Shown one piece after another: positions 1-7,042 of a stretch of 15,655 nucleotides of DNA (within the stretch, counting starts at the first letter, position 1; each line of letters opens with the position of its first letter). The DNA lies in NCBI GenBank assembly GCA_030590405.1, contig JAUUYO010000046.1:1-15655 (forward strand). The letters are read 5' to 3'. Below the pieces are notes generated by a model, which did no database searches, was not told the origin of the DNA, and saw nothing but the letters and a program-made list of their open reading frames with translations. The position numbers were made by a program, and so were the translations under genes. The stretch is from Kangiellaceae bacterium (lineage in GTDB: Bacteria; Pseudomonadota; Gammaproteobacteria; Enterobacterales; Kangiellaceae).

Positions 1-604
1 CGCCGTGTTGCAGATGATGAGGGCTTAATCCTCCTTCTCCGGAATTATGCGCAAAACCTCCCATTTTGGCACCTTTATTCAGCGCCTGGATCGCGGTCTT
101 ACTCAATGCGCCAAAACTCATCGCTGAAATATTAAACGGTGACGCCAGATAAGGTTGCTCGCAATCGGGTCCGCCAAAAGATACTTTTGATTCGACCTTG
201 TGTACGTCTGTCGGCGCAAGCGAATGATTGATCCATTCGTAGCCATCACGATAAACATCAAACACCGTGCCAAAGGGCCGGGTATCACGAACACCTTTGG
301 CTCTTTGATAAACCAGAGAGCGGAACTCTCGACTGATTGGCGTTCCGTTGATATCCGTCTCAACAAAATATTGCTGAATTTCAGGGCGAAAGGCTTCCAG
401 AAGATATCGAATGTGGCCAACCACTGGATATAAACGAAGAACTGTGTGTTTTTTTTGCGAAATGTCGTAAAAGCCAACGGCAATAATGGGCGCAACAAGC
501 CACATAAGGTAGATAGCTTTAGACCATAGTTGGCTTATCCCGACTATGGTAGCAATTGATGCAAACGCAACGAGATAAAAAAATTGTCTGGGCTGCATTT
601 TCAT
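1..604 (-). CDS. FMN-binding glutamate synthase family protein, N-terminal part (runs off left edge)
   Basis: This is the first 201 codons of a membrane-anchored relative of the glutamate synthase large-subunit FMN domain; the rest lies beyond base 1. Residues about 7-24 and 30-46 are hydrophobic and probably anchor it in the inner membrane. The stretch HTVLRLYPVVGHIRYLLE (53-70), the RAKGVRDTRPFGT segment (101-113), and FNISAMSFGALS (157-168) followed by HNSGEGGLSPHH (186-197) are typical of this family and of the GltB FMN/2-oxoglutarate domain. Family members are usually a little over 500 residues, so about 60% is missing. The start may be the ATG at 604 or the one two codons later at 598; AGGA sits 2 bases before the first and 8 before the second, so 598 is the better initiation site. 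It lacks the GltB glutaminase domain in what is visible. The substrate of these stand-alone proteins is not well defined, so glutamate synthesis is not certain. Confidence 0.9.
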   Translation of the reverse strand, partial: MKMQPRQFFYLVAFASIATIVGISQLWSKAIYLMWLVAPIIAVGFYDISQKKHTVLRLYPVVGHIRYLLEAFRPEIQQYFVETDINGTPISREFRSLVYQRAKGVRDTRPFGTVFDVYRDGYEWINHSLAPTDVHKVESKVSFGGPDCEQPYLASPFNISAMSFGALSKTAIQALNKGAKMGGFAHNSGEGGLSPHHLQHG

Positions 605-653
605 TTTCCTTATAGATTAGTTTGATGGATGGATTTTTCCAGATTCAAGCATA

Positions 654-872
654 TTAACCGGTTTTATAAAATCTACAAGTCAGAATCACTTTTGACCCTG
701 TTGCAGGTTTGTGCTTCCTGACAGGGGCTTTATCGGTAAAACAGCTCACTTCAGGACAAAACATTCCTGCTTTTTGTACATAACTGCTAATATTTAGGGA
801 CAGACTTGCCAAAATCAGAATCAGGACCTTGGCTTTAATGAGAAATTGGTCTAACTTTAACTGAGAACCCAT
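654..872 (-). CDS. Possible small exported or membrane protein, 72 aa
   Basis: An ATG-started frame of 72 codons lies 49 bases upstream of, and on the same strand as, the glutamate-synthase-like gene. Residues about 13-28 (KAKVLILILASLSLNI) look like a signal peptide or membrane segment, and the remainder is a basic tail with three cysteines (C39, C44 and C66). Codon choice looks coding-like, but there is no clear Shine-Dalgarno site before the ATG. I do not recognise the family. It may be a real small gene co-transcribed with the downstream gene, or a chance frame in the divergent spacer; the embedded hairpin at 696-726 gives a competing, non-coding explanation. Confidence 0.3.
   Translation of the reverse strand: MGSQLKLDQFLIKAKVLILILASLSLNISSYVQKAGMFCPEVSCFTDKAPVRKHKPATGSKVILTCRFYKTG
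696..726. repeat. Imperfect hairpin, 10 bp stem with bulge
   Basis: CCCTGT (696-701) pairs with ACAGGG (721-726), and CAGG (704-707) pairs with CCTG (717-720), leaving a 2-base bulge and a 9-base loop. No T-run follows on either strand, so it is not a standard terminator. It lies inside the doubtful small ORF and upstream of the glutamate-synthase-like gene. Its role is unknown. Confidence 0.4.
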
Positions 873-933
873 TGTTTTTAGTGAATATTTTATGTTTTAG
901 GATTGTAAAATGCCTCACGATTAGGTAGGCTGC

Positions 934-961
934 TAGTCAGCATATTGGGAATTATCATAAT
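934..961 (+). promoter_or_regulatory. Weak candidate sigma-70 promoter for the lipoprotein gene
   Basis: TAGTCA (934-939) and CATAAT (956-961) are spaced 16 bases apart and lie about 60 bases upstream of the ATG at 1022. The -10 overlaps a half Fur-like motif (TGATAAT read on the minus strand, 953-959), but the second half is absent, so iron control is only a weak possibility here. The rest of 605-1021 holds the possible small ORF and the hairpin described separately; I see nothing else recognisable in it. Confidence 0.25.
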
Positions 962-1021
962 TTAAAGAGTTTTTTGCGTCACGCAAAAGCTTATCGATTG
1001 TCAGATCACAGGAGATTTGTG

Positions 1022-3187
1022 ATGGATTGGTTAAAAAAAGCATCCTCACCAGCTAAGAATTTATATCTTATTGCTACTTTTATTGTCATGTCAGTATTGA
1101 GCGCTTGTGGTGGTTCGAGTGGTGGCTTTGTTGATGATGGGACAGGACCACCTGGTGGTACGGATCCAGTCATTACTGTCACTTTAGAATTAGTGTCAGC
1201 TTCTACTGGAACCACAACTGGAACCGTCACCTCTTCCAACCCAGCTCGTGTGATTGCGACGGTCGTTGGTATTACTTCTTCCGTTATTGTTACATTTACC
1301 ACCGATGTAGGCGAAATTCCCGTTCCAACCGCAATTACTGATAGTAGTAATCAAGCAATTATTGACTTGCTTGCTGGTAGCACTTTAGGAGCTGGGACAG
1401 TTTTAGCAACACTAAGTTCTGGAGAAAGCGCTAGTATCGTTTATGTTGTCGGTGCGACCAATGTAATGATGGGCAGTGGAAATCCTTTTGTAGAAGGTGT
1501 TGCAGAAATTGGTACCGCGCAAATATCTGCCGGAGGTACTACCACAGTTTCTGTTACCATCGTCGATCAAAACGGCGTTGTCTTTACCGAGCCTGTAGAT
1601 GTTAATTTTTCCTCAGCATGTTCAAACGCTGCAACACCCACTGCGTTGTTAAGCACCCCGATAACAACAATAAATGGCATCGCAACTAGTACATACCTCG
1701 CACAAGGCTGTGTTGGCGATGATGCTATCAATATTACCGCCAATGCTGGTGGAATCAACCTGTCTGCTTCGGGAGCTGTGAATATTCTTTCTGCTGATGT
1801 GAGTAGTATCGAATTTGTATCGGCGACTCCAGAAAATATAGCTATTCAAGGCGCAGGTGGCATCGGCGGCTCGGAAAGCTCTACCATAGTATTTAAAGTT
1901 AAAGATACTAACGGACAGTCTGCTAACGGACAATTGGTTAATTTCGAACTCAATACAAGTGTCGGAGGCATTGAGCTAAACCCGGCTTCTGCAACAAGTA
2001 ATGCCGATGGATTAGTACAAACAGTTGTTAACTCGGGCACAGTATCTACGCCTGTTCGTATCACTGCGTCGATTGATGCCAGTGATCCTTTAATCTCCAC
2101 TCAGTCGAGTAATCTTGTTATTTCATCAGGCATCCCTGATCAGGATAGTTTTTCGTTAAGTGCTGAATTTTTTAATCTTGAAGCCTGGGAAATAGACGGA
2201 GCGACTACTACGATTTCTGTTTTAATGGCTGATGGGTTTAATAATCCTGTACCTGTAGGTACTACAGTCTCAATTCGACCCGAAGGGGGGGAAATAGAAG
2301 GCTCTTGCACAACAGGCACCGATAGCCGATGCTCTGTCGTATGGAGATCTCAACTACCTCGACCTATAGGGACAGTTCATTCCAAACAGATTTATTATCG
2401 TACTGCCGATGGTGATTTAGGGCCGAGTGCCAGCAACCTGATATTTCTTGCAGATGGCATCACCCCAAACCCAAGCTCATTAGGCCAGCCCTACGGTGGC
2501 CGTGTCACAGTTACTGCGTCCACTGTTGGAGAGGAGTCTTTCCCTGACTCAAATGGTAATGGTCGGTTTGACGATTCCGAAGTCGCCGCCTTTTTGGGGA
2601 CCAATGTTAGCGGTTTACCCTACGATTTGGATGAAGGCTTTACCGACTATAATGAAGACGGTTTTTTTAACCCCGGTCAAAACGATCCCGCAGAACAAAG
2701 TGGAGGCGATGCCGAAATTCCACTTGATTTTAATGGTAATGGTAGCTTTGATCTAAAAGACTCATTATATAATGGAGTGTTATGCTCAATTCCGGAACAC
2801 GCAGGCTGCTCCAATGTCCAGAAATCTTTAAATATACGACGTAGTCTGGTTCTTATTATGTCTGGTGGTGCTCCCTATATAAAAGTTGAAAATCCAGCAA
2901 ACGGTAATATTACCCTTGCGCCAGAAGAGGTTTTTAGCGGCCACGTTATCATTTCAGACTTACACAATCAGCCTTTACCGGCAGGAACAAAAATCGAATT
3001 TAACACCACTACAGGCTCAATTAAATTTGGCGGGGGAGTGTGGGGTAACGACAACCATAATGGTGGCGGGGTTTACCCTTTTACCATCGAAGCGCCCACA
3101 CAAGCAAAATCGGGCCTTATTTCGGTGAAAGCTACTTTCCCCAGTGGCGACTTTGAGGAATGGGGAATTGTTAACGTTGCGATGTAG
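1022..3187 (+). CDS. Outer-membrane-type lipoprotein with Ig-like (Big) domains and three EF-hand-like loops
   Basis: The protein has 721 residues. A signal peptide ends in the lipobox LSAC, with the lipidated cysteine at 29 followed by Gly, which favours sorting to the outer membrane. Two or more Big-1/invasin-like beta domains follow: about 160-255 (VSVTIVDQNG...), 260-368 (VFKVKDTNGQ...), about 380-475, and a last one about 618-720. Between 509 and 580 lie three EF-hand-type loops: 509-520 (DSNGNGRFDDSE), 542-553 and 569-580 (DFNGNGSFDLKD), with Asp/Asn at ligand positions 1, 3, 5 and 9. Apart from C29 the cysteines come in close pairs (200/230, 429/437, 588/596), which suggests disulfides in an exported protein. 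A longer frame begins at a TTG at 974, but AGGAGA at 1010-1015 stands 6 bases before the ATG at 1022, and that start gives a clean signal peptide. Big domains are common in adhesins and surface proteins; the exact function is unknown. Confidence 0.85.
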   Translation: MDWLKKASSPAKNLYLIATFIVMSVLSACGGSSGGFVDDGTGPPGGTDPVITVTLELVSASTGTTTGTVTSSNPARVIATVVGITSSVIVTFTTDVGEIPVPTAITDSSNQAIIDLLAGSTLGAGTVLATLSSGESASIVYVVGATNVMMGSGNPFVEGVAEIGTAQISAGGTTTVSVTIVDQNGVVFTEPVDVNFSSACSNAATPTALLSTPITTINGIATSTYLAQGCVGDDAINITANAGGINLSASGAVNILSADVSSIEFVSATPENIAIQGAGGIGGSESSTIVFKVKDTNGQSANGQLVNFELNTSVGGIELNPASATSNADGLVQTVVNSGTVSTPVRITASIDASDPLISTQSSNLVISSGIPDQDSFSLSAEFFNLEAWEIDGATTTISVLMADGFNNPVPVGTTVSIRPEGGEIEGSCTTGTDSRCSVVWRSQLPRPIGTVHSKQIYYRTADGDLGPSASNLIFLADGITPNPSSLGQPYGGRVTVTASTVGEESFPDSNGNGRFDDSEVAAFLGTNVSGLPYDLDEGFTDYNEDGFFNPGQNDPAEQSGGDAEIPLDFNGNGSFDLKDSLYNGVLCSIPEHAGCSNVQKSLNIRRSLVLIMSGGAPYIKVENPANGNITLAPEEVFSGHVIISDLHNQPLPAGTKIEFNTTTGSIKFGGGVWGNDNHNGGGVYPFTIEAPTQAKSGLISVKATFPSGDFEEWGIVNVAM

Positions 3188-3205
3188 TGTAGTCTACATA
3201 GAACA

Positions 3206-3231
3206 CCATTCCCTGCGCTCGTGGGGAATGG
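3206..3231. terminator. Bidirectional hairpin between convergent genes
   Basis: CCATTCCC (3206-3213) and GGGAATGG (3224-3231) form a perfect 8 bp stem around a 10-base loop. It sits between the stop of the lipoprotein gene (3187) and the stop of hemE (3243), where a shared terminator is expected. The T-tract is weak on both sides (CTTTA on plus), so efficiency is uncertain. A short palindrome, TGTAGTCTACA, lies just upstream near 3188-3198. Confidence 0.5.
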
Positions 3232-3242
3232 CTTTATAGAGT

Positions 3243-4301
3243 TTATCGGTGGTATTGCTTGCTATATTGATGCACCGCATCCACATAAGCTTTTACATTC
3301 TCCGGCGCAATAGTCGGATGAATGCCATGCCCCAGATTAAAAACATGCCCAGAACCATTGCCATACTTAGCTAATATATCCGCAACTTCCTGCTCAATTA
3401 ACTCCGGTGTCGAATACAATATACAAGGATCCATATTACCCTGAAGAGCAACCTTATCGCCGATCCTTGCTCTGGCCAAATCGATATCAATCGTCCAATC
3501 TAATCCGATACAATCGGCACCAGTCTCTGCCATCTTTTCCAACCAACCCGCGCCACCTTTGGAATAGAGAGTCACGGGGATTTTATTGCCGTCTTTTTCC
3601 CGTATTAAGCCGTTAATAATCTGTTGCATATATTGCAGTGAAAAGGCCTGATAATCACGGGTGGACAGAACGCCTCCCCAGGTATCAAATAACATTACGG
3701 CTTGTGCGCCAGCTTCTATCTGCGCATTTAGATAAGCGGTTACCGATTTAGCGAGTACATCCAACAATTGATGCATCGCTGCTGGCTCAGAAAACATCAT
3801 GCCTTTCACTTTGCCAAAGTTCTTGGTGGTCCCACCTTCAACCATATAGGTGGCTAATGTCCATGGACTACCGGAAAATCCAATCAGCGGGGTTTCATTG
3901 TTCAGATTTTTACGAATGGTACTGACCGCATCAGTCACATATTTCAATTTATCAAATACATCAGGAACAAATAACTGATTGATATCATTAATATCATTAA
4001 TTGGTTTTTTGAAAGCGGGACCTTCGCCGGTTTTGAAATAAAGCCCTAACCCCATGGCATCTGGGATGGTTAAAATATCAGAAAATAATATCGCCGCATC
4101 TAACTCATAACGTCTCAAAGGCTGTAGAGTGACCTCACAGGCCAGCTCCGGATTAGTGCAAAGCGCCATAAAATCACCGGCTTTGGCTCTGAGTTCTCGA
4201 TATTCAGGCAAATAACGCCCAGCCTGACGCATCATCCATACGGGAGTTTTATCAACAGGTTGGCTAAGTGCTGCTTTGATATAACGATCATTTTTTAACA
4301 T
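3243..4301 (-). CDS. hemE: Uroporphyrinogen decarboxylase
   Basis: The 352-residue cytoplasmic enzyme removes the four acetate carboxyls of uroporphyrinogen III to give coproporphyrinogen III in haem synthesis. The family signature PVWMMRQAGRYLPEYR (20-35) supplies the substrate-binding arginines R25 and R29; D75 in LFSDIL matches the central catalytic Asp (D86 in the human enzyme), Y152 in ATYMVEGG matches human Y164, and H325 in NLGHGIHP matches human H339. Length agrees with the family (about 354 in E. coli). The start is fixed by the conserved LKNDRYIKA beginning, although no Shine-Dalgarno site is visible: the bases ahead of the ATG read CCTCCCGCAGTTCTT. A 9-base tandem repeat at 3982-3999 encodes the NDINDIN stretch in a variable loop. 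It lies 98 bases after the damX-like gene, and that gap holds a probable Fur site. Confidence 0.98.
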   Translation of the reverse strand: MLKNDRYIKAALSQPVDKTPVWMMRQAGRYLPEYRELRAKAGDFMALCTNPELACEVTLQPLRRYELDAAILFSDILTIPDAMGLGLYFKTGEGPAFKKPINDINDINQLFVPDVFDKLKYVTDAVSTIRKNLNNETPLIGFSGSPWTLATYMVEGGTTKNFGKVKGMMFSEPAAMHQLLDVLAKSVTAYLNAQIEAGAQAVMLFDTWGGVLSTRDYQAFSLQYMQQIINGLIREKDGNKIPVTLYSKGGAGWLEKMAETGADCIGLDWTIDIDLARARIGDKVALQGNMDPCILYSTPELIEQEVADILAKYGNGSGHVFNLGHGIHPTIAPENVKAYVDAVHQYSKQYHR

Positions 4302-4318
4302 AAGAACTGCGGGAGGTT

Positions 4319-4339
4319 GTAAAATTTACCGGATTTTAC
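4319..4339. repeat. 7 bp inverted repeat in the hemE leader
   Basis: GTAAAAT (4319-4325) and ATTTTAC (4333-4339) are separated by 7 bases, 18 bases upstream of the hemE ATG. On the hemE strand the same bases also read as a near-direct repeat, GGTAAAATCC then GGTAAATTTT. It could form a small hairpin in the hemE 5' leader or be a protein-binding site; neither is shown. Confidence 0.3.
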
Positions 4340-4356
4340 CTGAGGCTAGCAAAGAT

Positions 4357-4371
4357 TGATACTCATTATCC
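4357..4371 (-). promoter_or_regulatory. Probable Fur box upstream of hemE
   Basis: Read on the hemE strand, GGATAATGAGTATCA agrees with the Fur 7-1-7 consensus TGATAATNATTATCA at 12 of 14 defined positions. It lies 56 bases upstream of the hemE ATG, in the gap after the damX-like gene. The GATAAT inside it is also a good -10 hexamer, though no convincing -35 is seen, so Fur binding would cover a promoter. Inference: hemE has its own iron-responsive promoter in addition to read-through from the aroK operon. Confidence 0.5.
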
Positions 4372-4399
4372 TAGGATTTACAGCGACAGGATCGACACC

Positions 4400-5911
4400 C
4401 TAACGAATAGCAGAATCTCGAAAAGCCACAATTTCGTTTTGTACTGCAACGATAGACTTCACCCAGGGTATACCGTTGTAACCTCGTTTTTTATATTCTG
4501 CCTTTGCGACATCTGCCTGCATTGAGGATAAAAACTGGCCGCTGATCACCAGATAAAGTATTTTCTCGTTGTTAGCGCGACGGTAAATCGTCATTTTATT
4601 GGCCAACGGGTGTGTTTTCCTATAATTTTCAGCTGCTTTCAATTGGCTAAGTCCCATCCACTGAAGCACATACAGTTTCTTATCTAGCTTAAGCAAAGAC
4701 TGTTCATCGATAGTCAAGTTGGGCACGACTTGAGTATCTGGTTGTTCGACTGTCAGCTCTTTTGCTAGTGATGGTGGGTCGATTGGTTCATTAAGATTGA
4801 CATCAACTTGCGTTTTTATAACGATGTTGTCGCTATCAGTATTAGTCTCTATATTAGCCTCTGTATTGCCAGTCGGCGTATGGCTATTCGCCCCAATCAA
4901 GTGCGATGGCTGAGTCGAAGATTCTGATTGCTCGGTGGTTTGCCTGGTAGTAATGGTTGGTTGGCTAACATTTGATTGTTCACTGTTTTCGACTGGTTGG
5001 TTTTCAATGCTCTTTTCGAGCATTTTTTCTTTAACAACAAACCGCTCATCCGATGAAGGGGAAGAGTCCTGCACTTGAGTATTATCTTCTGATGCAGGTT
5101 TAATCTGGCTGCCCGCTGCAATCCAGTTATTAACTTCATCCTGAAAATACAAAAGACTAATCAGGCCGACAACGACCAGTATATAAAGAACGGATCTTAA
5201 ATAGGAGGTTTTTCCATCACGGGATATTTCAACTATTTCCGTGTGTTGATTTTCTTCGATCCATCGAGATAAATGATAGTTAAGCTCCGCCGGGTTACCT
5301 TTTGATAACTGCCAAAAATAATCCAACTTTTTCTCTTCATAAAAATCATCAGCCCATTGCATTTTTTGAGTGCAATAATCGGCTACCATCGCTTTCGTTT
5401 CTTGTTGCTGGGTTGGCTCGATCTGAAAAACAACACACATTTCCTGGTGCTGTTTAAAGATATTGGTTTCATTGATCATGCGCGGTAGGGATACATTACC
5501 TGCCAACAATATAAATAAAACGGATTCCTGCAAATGAAGCTGATTTTGATTGAGTTGAAGAATAAATTCCAGACAACTGCTCGAGAGTAATTGGGCTTCA
5601 TCGATCGTGATAAGCACTTTTTTTTGTAAGTCATTTTGGATCTGCTGTTCTAAACTAGTCCCAATTTCTTGCCAATTGAGGCCTAACTGCAAACTAATAT
5701 TTTTTTCCAACTGGTCTTCAGTCATCGCTAAACTTGCGTCTATTCTTGCAATAACAACGTCTGTTTCGACACGCTGTTGCAATTGCTGAAGAAGAAAAGA
5801 TTTACCGATACCTTTCTCGCCAATCACCACAGCGACAAGCTGAGAAAAGCGTACTTGATTTTCCAGAGAATCTAACAGGTGTTTTTTTTGTTGGCTAATG
5901 TAAGTTTCCAC
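4400..5911 (-). CDS. damX: DamX-like protein: AAA ATPase domain, transmembrane segment, SPOR domain
   Basis: The protein has 503 residues. The N-terminal cytoplasmic ATPase domain (about 1-225) has Walker A GEKGIGKS (31-38), Walker B VLITIDEAQ (99-107, with D104/E105) and a sensor-2-like KGNPAELN (204-211), resembling GspA/ExeA-type ATPases. One membrane helix follows at about 238-256, then a Ser/Thr/Gln/Asn-rich periplasmic linker (about 265-410), then a SPOR domain (about 413-490) of the kind that binds denuded septal peptidoglycan. It occupies the place of damX after aroB in enterobacteria and of the SPOR gene in Pseudomonas; E. coli DamX itself is a division protein. Translation starts at GTG 5911, supported by AAAGGTG about 5 bases upstream. 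It lies 44 bases after aroB, probably in the same operon. The presence of intact Walker motifs suggests real ATP use, but the substrate is unknown. Confidence 0.88.
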   Translation of the reverse strand: METYISQQKKHLLDSLENQVRFSQLVAVVIGEKGIGKSFLLQQLQQRVETDVVIARIDASLAMTEDQLEKNISLQLGLNWQEIGTSLEQQIQNDLQKKVLITIDEAQLLSSSCLEFILQLNQNQLHLQESVLFILLAGNVSLPRMINETNIFKQHQEMCVVFQIEPTQQQETKAMVADYCTQKMQWADDFYEEKKLDYFWQLSKGNPAELNYHLSRWIEENQHTEIVEISRDGKTSYLRSVLYILVVVGLISLLYFQDEVNNWIAAGSQIKPASEDNTQVQDSSPSSDERFVVKEKMLEKSIENQPVENSEQSNVSQPTITTRQTTEQSESSTQPSHLIGANSHTPTGNTEANIETNTDSDNIVIKTQVDVNLNEPIDPPSLAKELTVEQPDTQVVPNLTIDEQSLLKLDKKLYVLQWMGLSQLKAAENYRKTHPLANKMTIYRRANNEKILYLVISGQFLSSMQADVAKAEYKKRGYNGIPWVKSIVAVQNEIVAFRDSAIR

Positions 5912-5955
5912 CGCTACACCTTTTCTTTTTAAGTATTTGGCTTCAGCGCTATGCT

Positions 5956-7032
5956 CTAAGAAATATACTCTTTTATTACGCTTGCCAAAAGTGCTTTATC
6001 CGTTTCTTCCTGTATGATGCAACCTTGCTGGCTGACCAGTATCACTCGATAGGAATCTGACTGGTTTTTTTTATCTTTAGTCATGGCTAGCAAAAATTCT
6101 TCAATATCAACTTTAACATCAATTTTGGTCGGTAAATTTAACTGCTCAAATAGCCGGGTATAGTCATCAATTACCTGTTGGTCAATAAGATGTTTTCTAT
6201 AACTGAGGCTCAACGCCATTAGAATCCCGACTGAAACAGCCTCTCCGTGTAAGTAATGACGGTACCTGGTTAATGTCTCTAATGCATGAGCAAAGGTATG
6301 GCCAAGATTTAACAGCGCACGCTCGCCTTTTTCTTTTTCGTCTTTGGCGACGATACTTGCCTTTTTCTGACAACTTAAATAGATCAACTGCTGTAAAATA
6401 GCTTCATCTCTATCCAGAATTTTCTGAATGTTATTGCTCAGTAATTCGTGTATTTTATTTTCACCTAGCAGTGCATATTTAACGATTTCTCCCAATCCGG
6501 AAAAATACTCTCTATCGGGCAGCGTTTCCAAGCTATTAGTATCAATAATAACAGCAACTGGTTGATAAAAAGCGCCAATCAGATTTTTACCCATAACGTG
6601 ATTGATGGCAGTTTTTCCACCGACAGATGAATCAACCTGAGCCAACAGGCTAGTGGGTACTTGCAAAAAATTCATACCTCTTTGATAACTGGCCGCAGCA
6701 AAACCGGATAAATCTCCAATGACACCGCCACCGAGAGCAATCAAGGTATCATTGCGACGAAAGTTATTTTCTACCAGGTAATCAATAATCTGAAAAAAGC
6801 TGGTCCGACTTTTATTCACTTCGCCATCTTTGATGATCACTGAATGGATTTTTTTATTTGTAAGTGACGAAACCAGCTTGTCATAATATAAAGGCGCAAC
6901 AATGTCGTTACTGACAATAAGTACTTTTTCTCCCTCACAATATGAGGTCAAAAGTACTTGTTCAGCAAGTAGGGAGCTTCCTATATAAATGGTATATGGA
7001 GAGTCTTTTAAGGGTAAACTCAACTGGCGCAT
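5956..7032 (-). CDS. aroB: 3-dehydroquinate synthase
   Basis: This 358-residue enzyme converts DAHP to 3-dehydroquinate, step two of the shikimate pathway, using NAD and a divalent metal. The nucleotide-binding segment GGGVIGDLSGFAAASYQRG (101-119) and QVDSSVGGKT (132-141) are typical. The metal ligands are E182 (GEIVKYALL), H245 (NLGHTFAHALE) and H262 (HGEAVSVGI). Length matches the family (about 360). The ATG lies 10 bases after the aroK stop with GAGAG close by, so the two genes are almost certainly co-translated from one message. Confidence 0.98.
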   Translation of the reverse strand: MRQLSLPLKDSPYTIYIGSSLLAEQVLLTSYCEGEKVLIVSNDIVAPLYYDKLVSSLTNKKIHSVIIKDGEVNKSRTSFFQIIDYLVENNFRRNDTLIALGGGVIGDLSGFAAASYQRGMNFLQVPTSLLAQVDSSVGGKTAINHVMGKNLIGAFYQPVAVIIDTNSLETLPDREYFSGLGEIVKYALLGENKIHELLSNNIQKILDRDEAILQQLIYLSCQKKASIVAKDEKEKGERALLNLGHTFAHALETLTRYRHYLHGEAVSVGILMALSLSYRKHLIDQQVIDDYTRLFEQLNLPTKIDVKVDIEEFLLAMTKDKKNQSDSYRVILVSQQGCIIQEETDKALLASVIKEYIS

Positions 7033-7042
7033 AAACTCTCGC

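Noticed and set aside
118..498. 126-codon minus-strand frame
   Set aside because: It overlaps the glutamate-synthase-like gene in another frame; only the frame starting at 604 or 598 has recognisable family motifs.
974..1021. Longer lipoprotein start at TTG 974, adding 16 residues
   Set aside because: The ATG at 1022 has AGGAGA at the right distance and directly begins a normal lipoprotein signal peptide; the extension would place a charged stretch before it.
1006..2100. Several antisense frames (about 60-98 codons) under the lipoprotein gene
   Set aside because: No ribosome sites or domains; they arise from low stop frequency opposite Thr/Ser/Gly-rich coding sequence.
2496..3128. Two plus-strand frames inside the lipoprotein gene in another frame
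   Set aside because: The lipoprotein frame is unbroken through both and carries the EF-hand-like loops and final beta domain, so no frameshift needs to be invoked.
3982..3999. 9-base tandem repeat ATATCATTA in hemE
   Set aside because: Two copies only, encoding a short NDINDIN loop; ordinary slippage in a variable region, not a functional repeat array.
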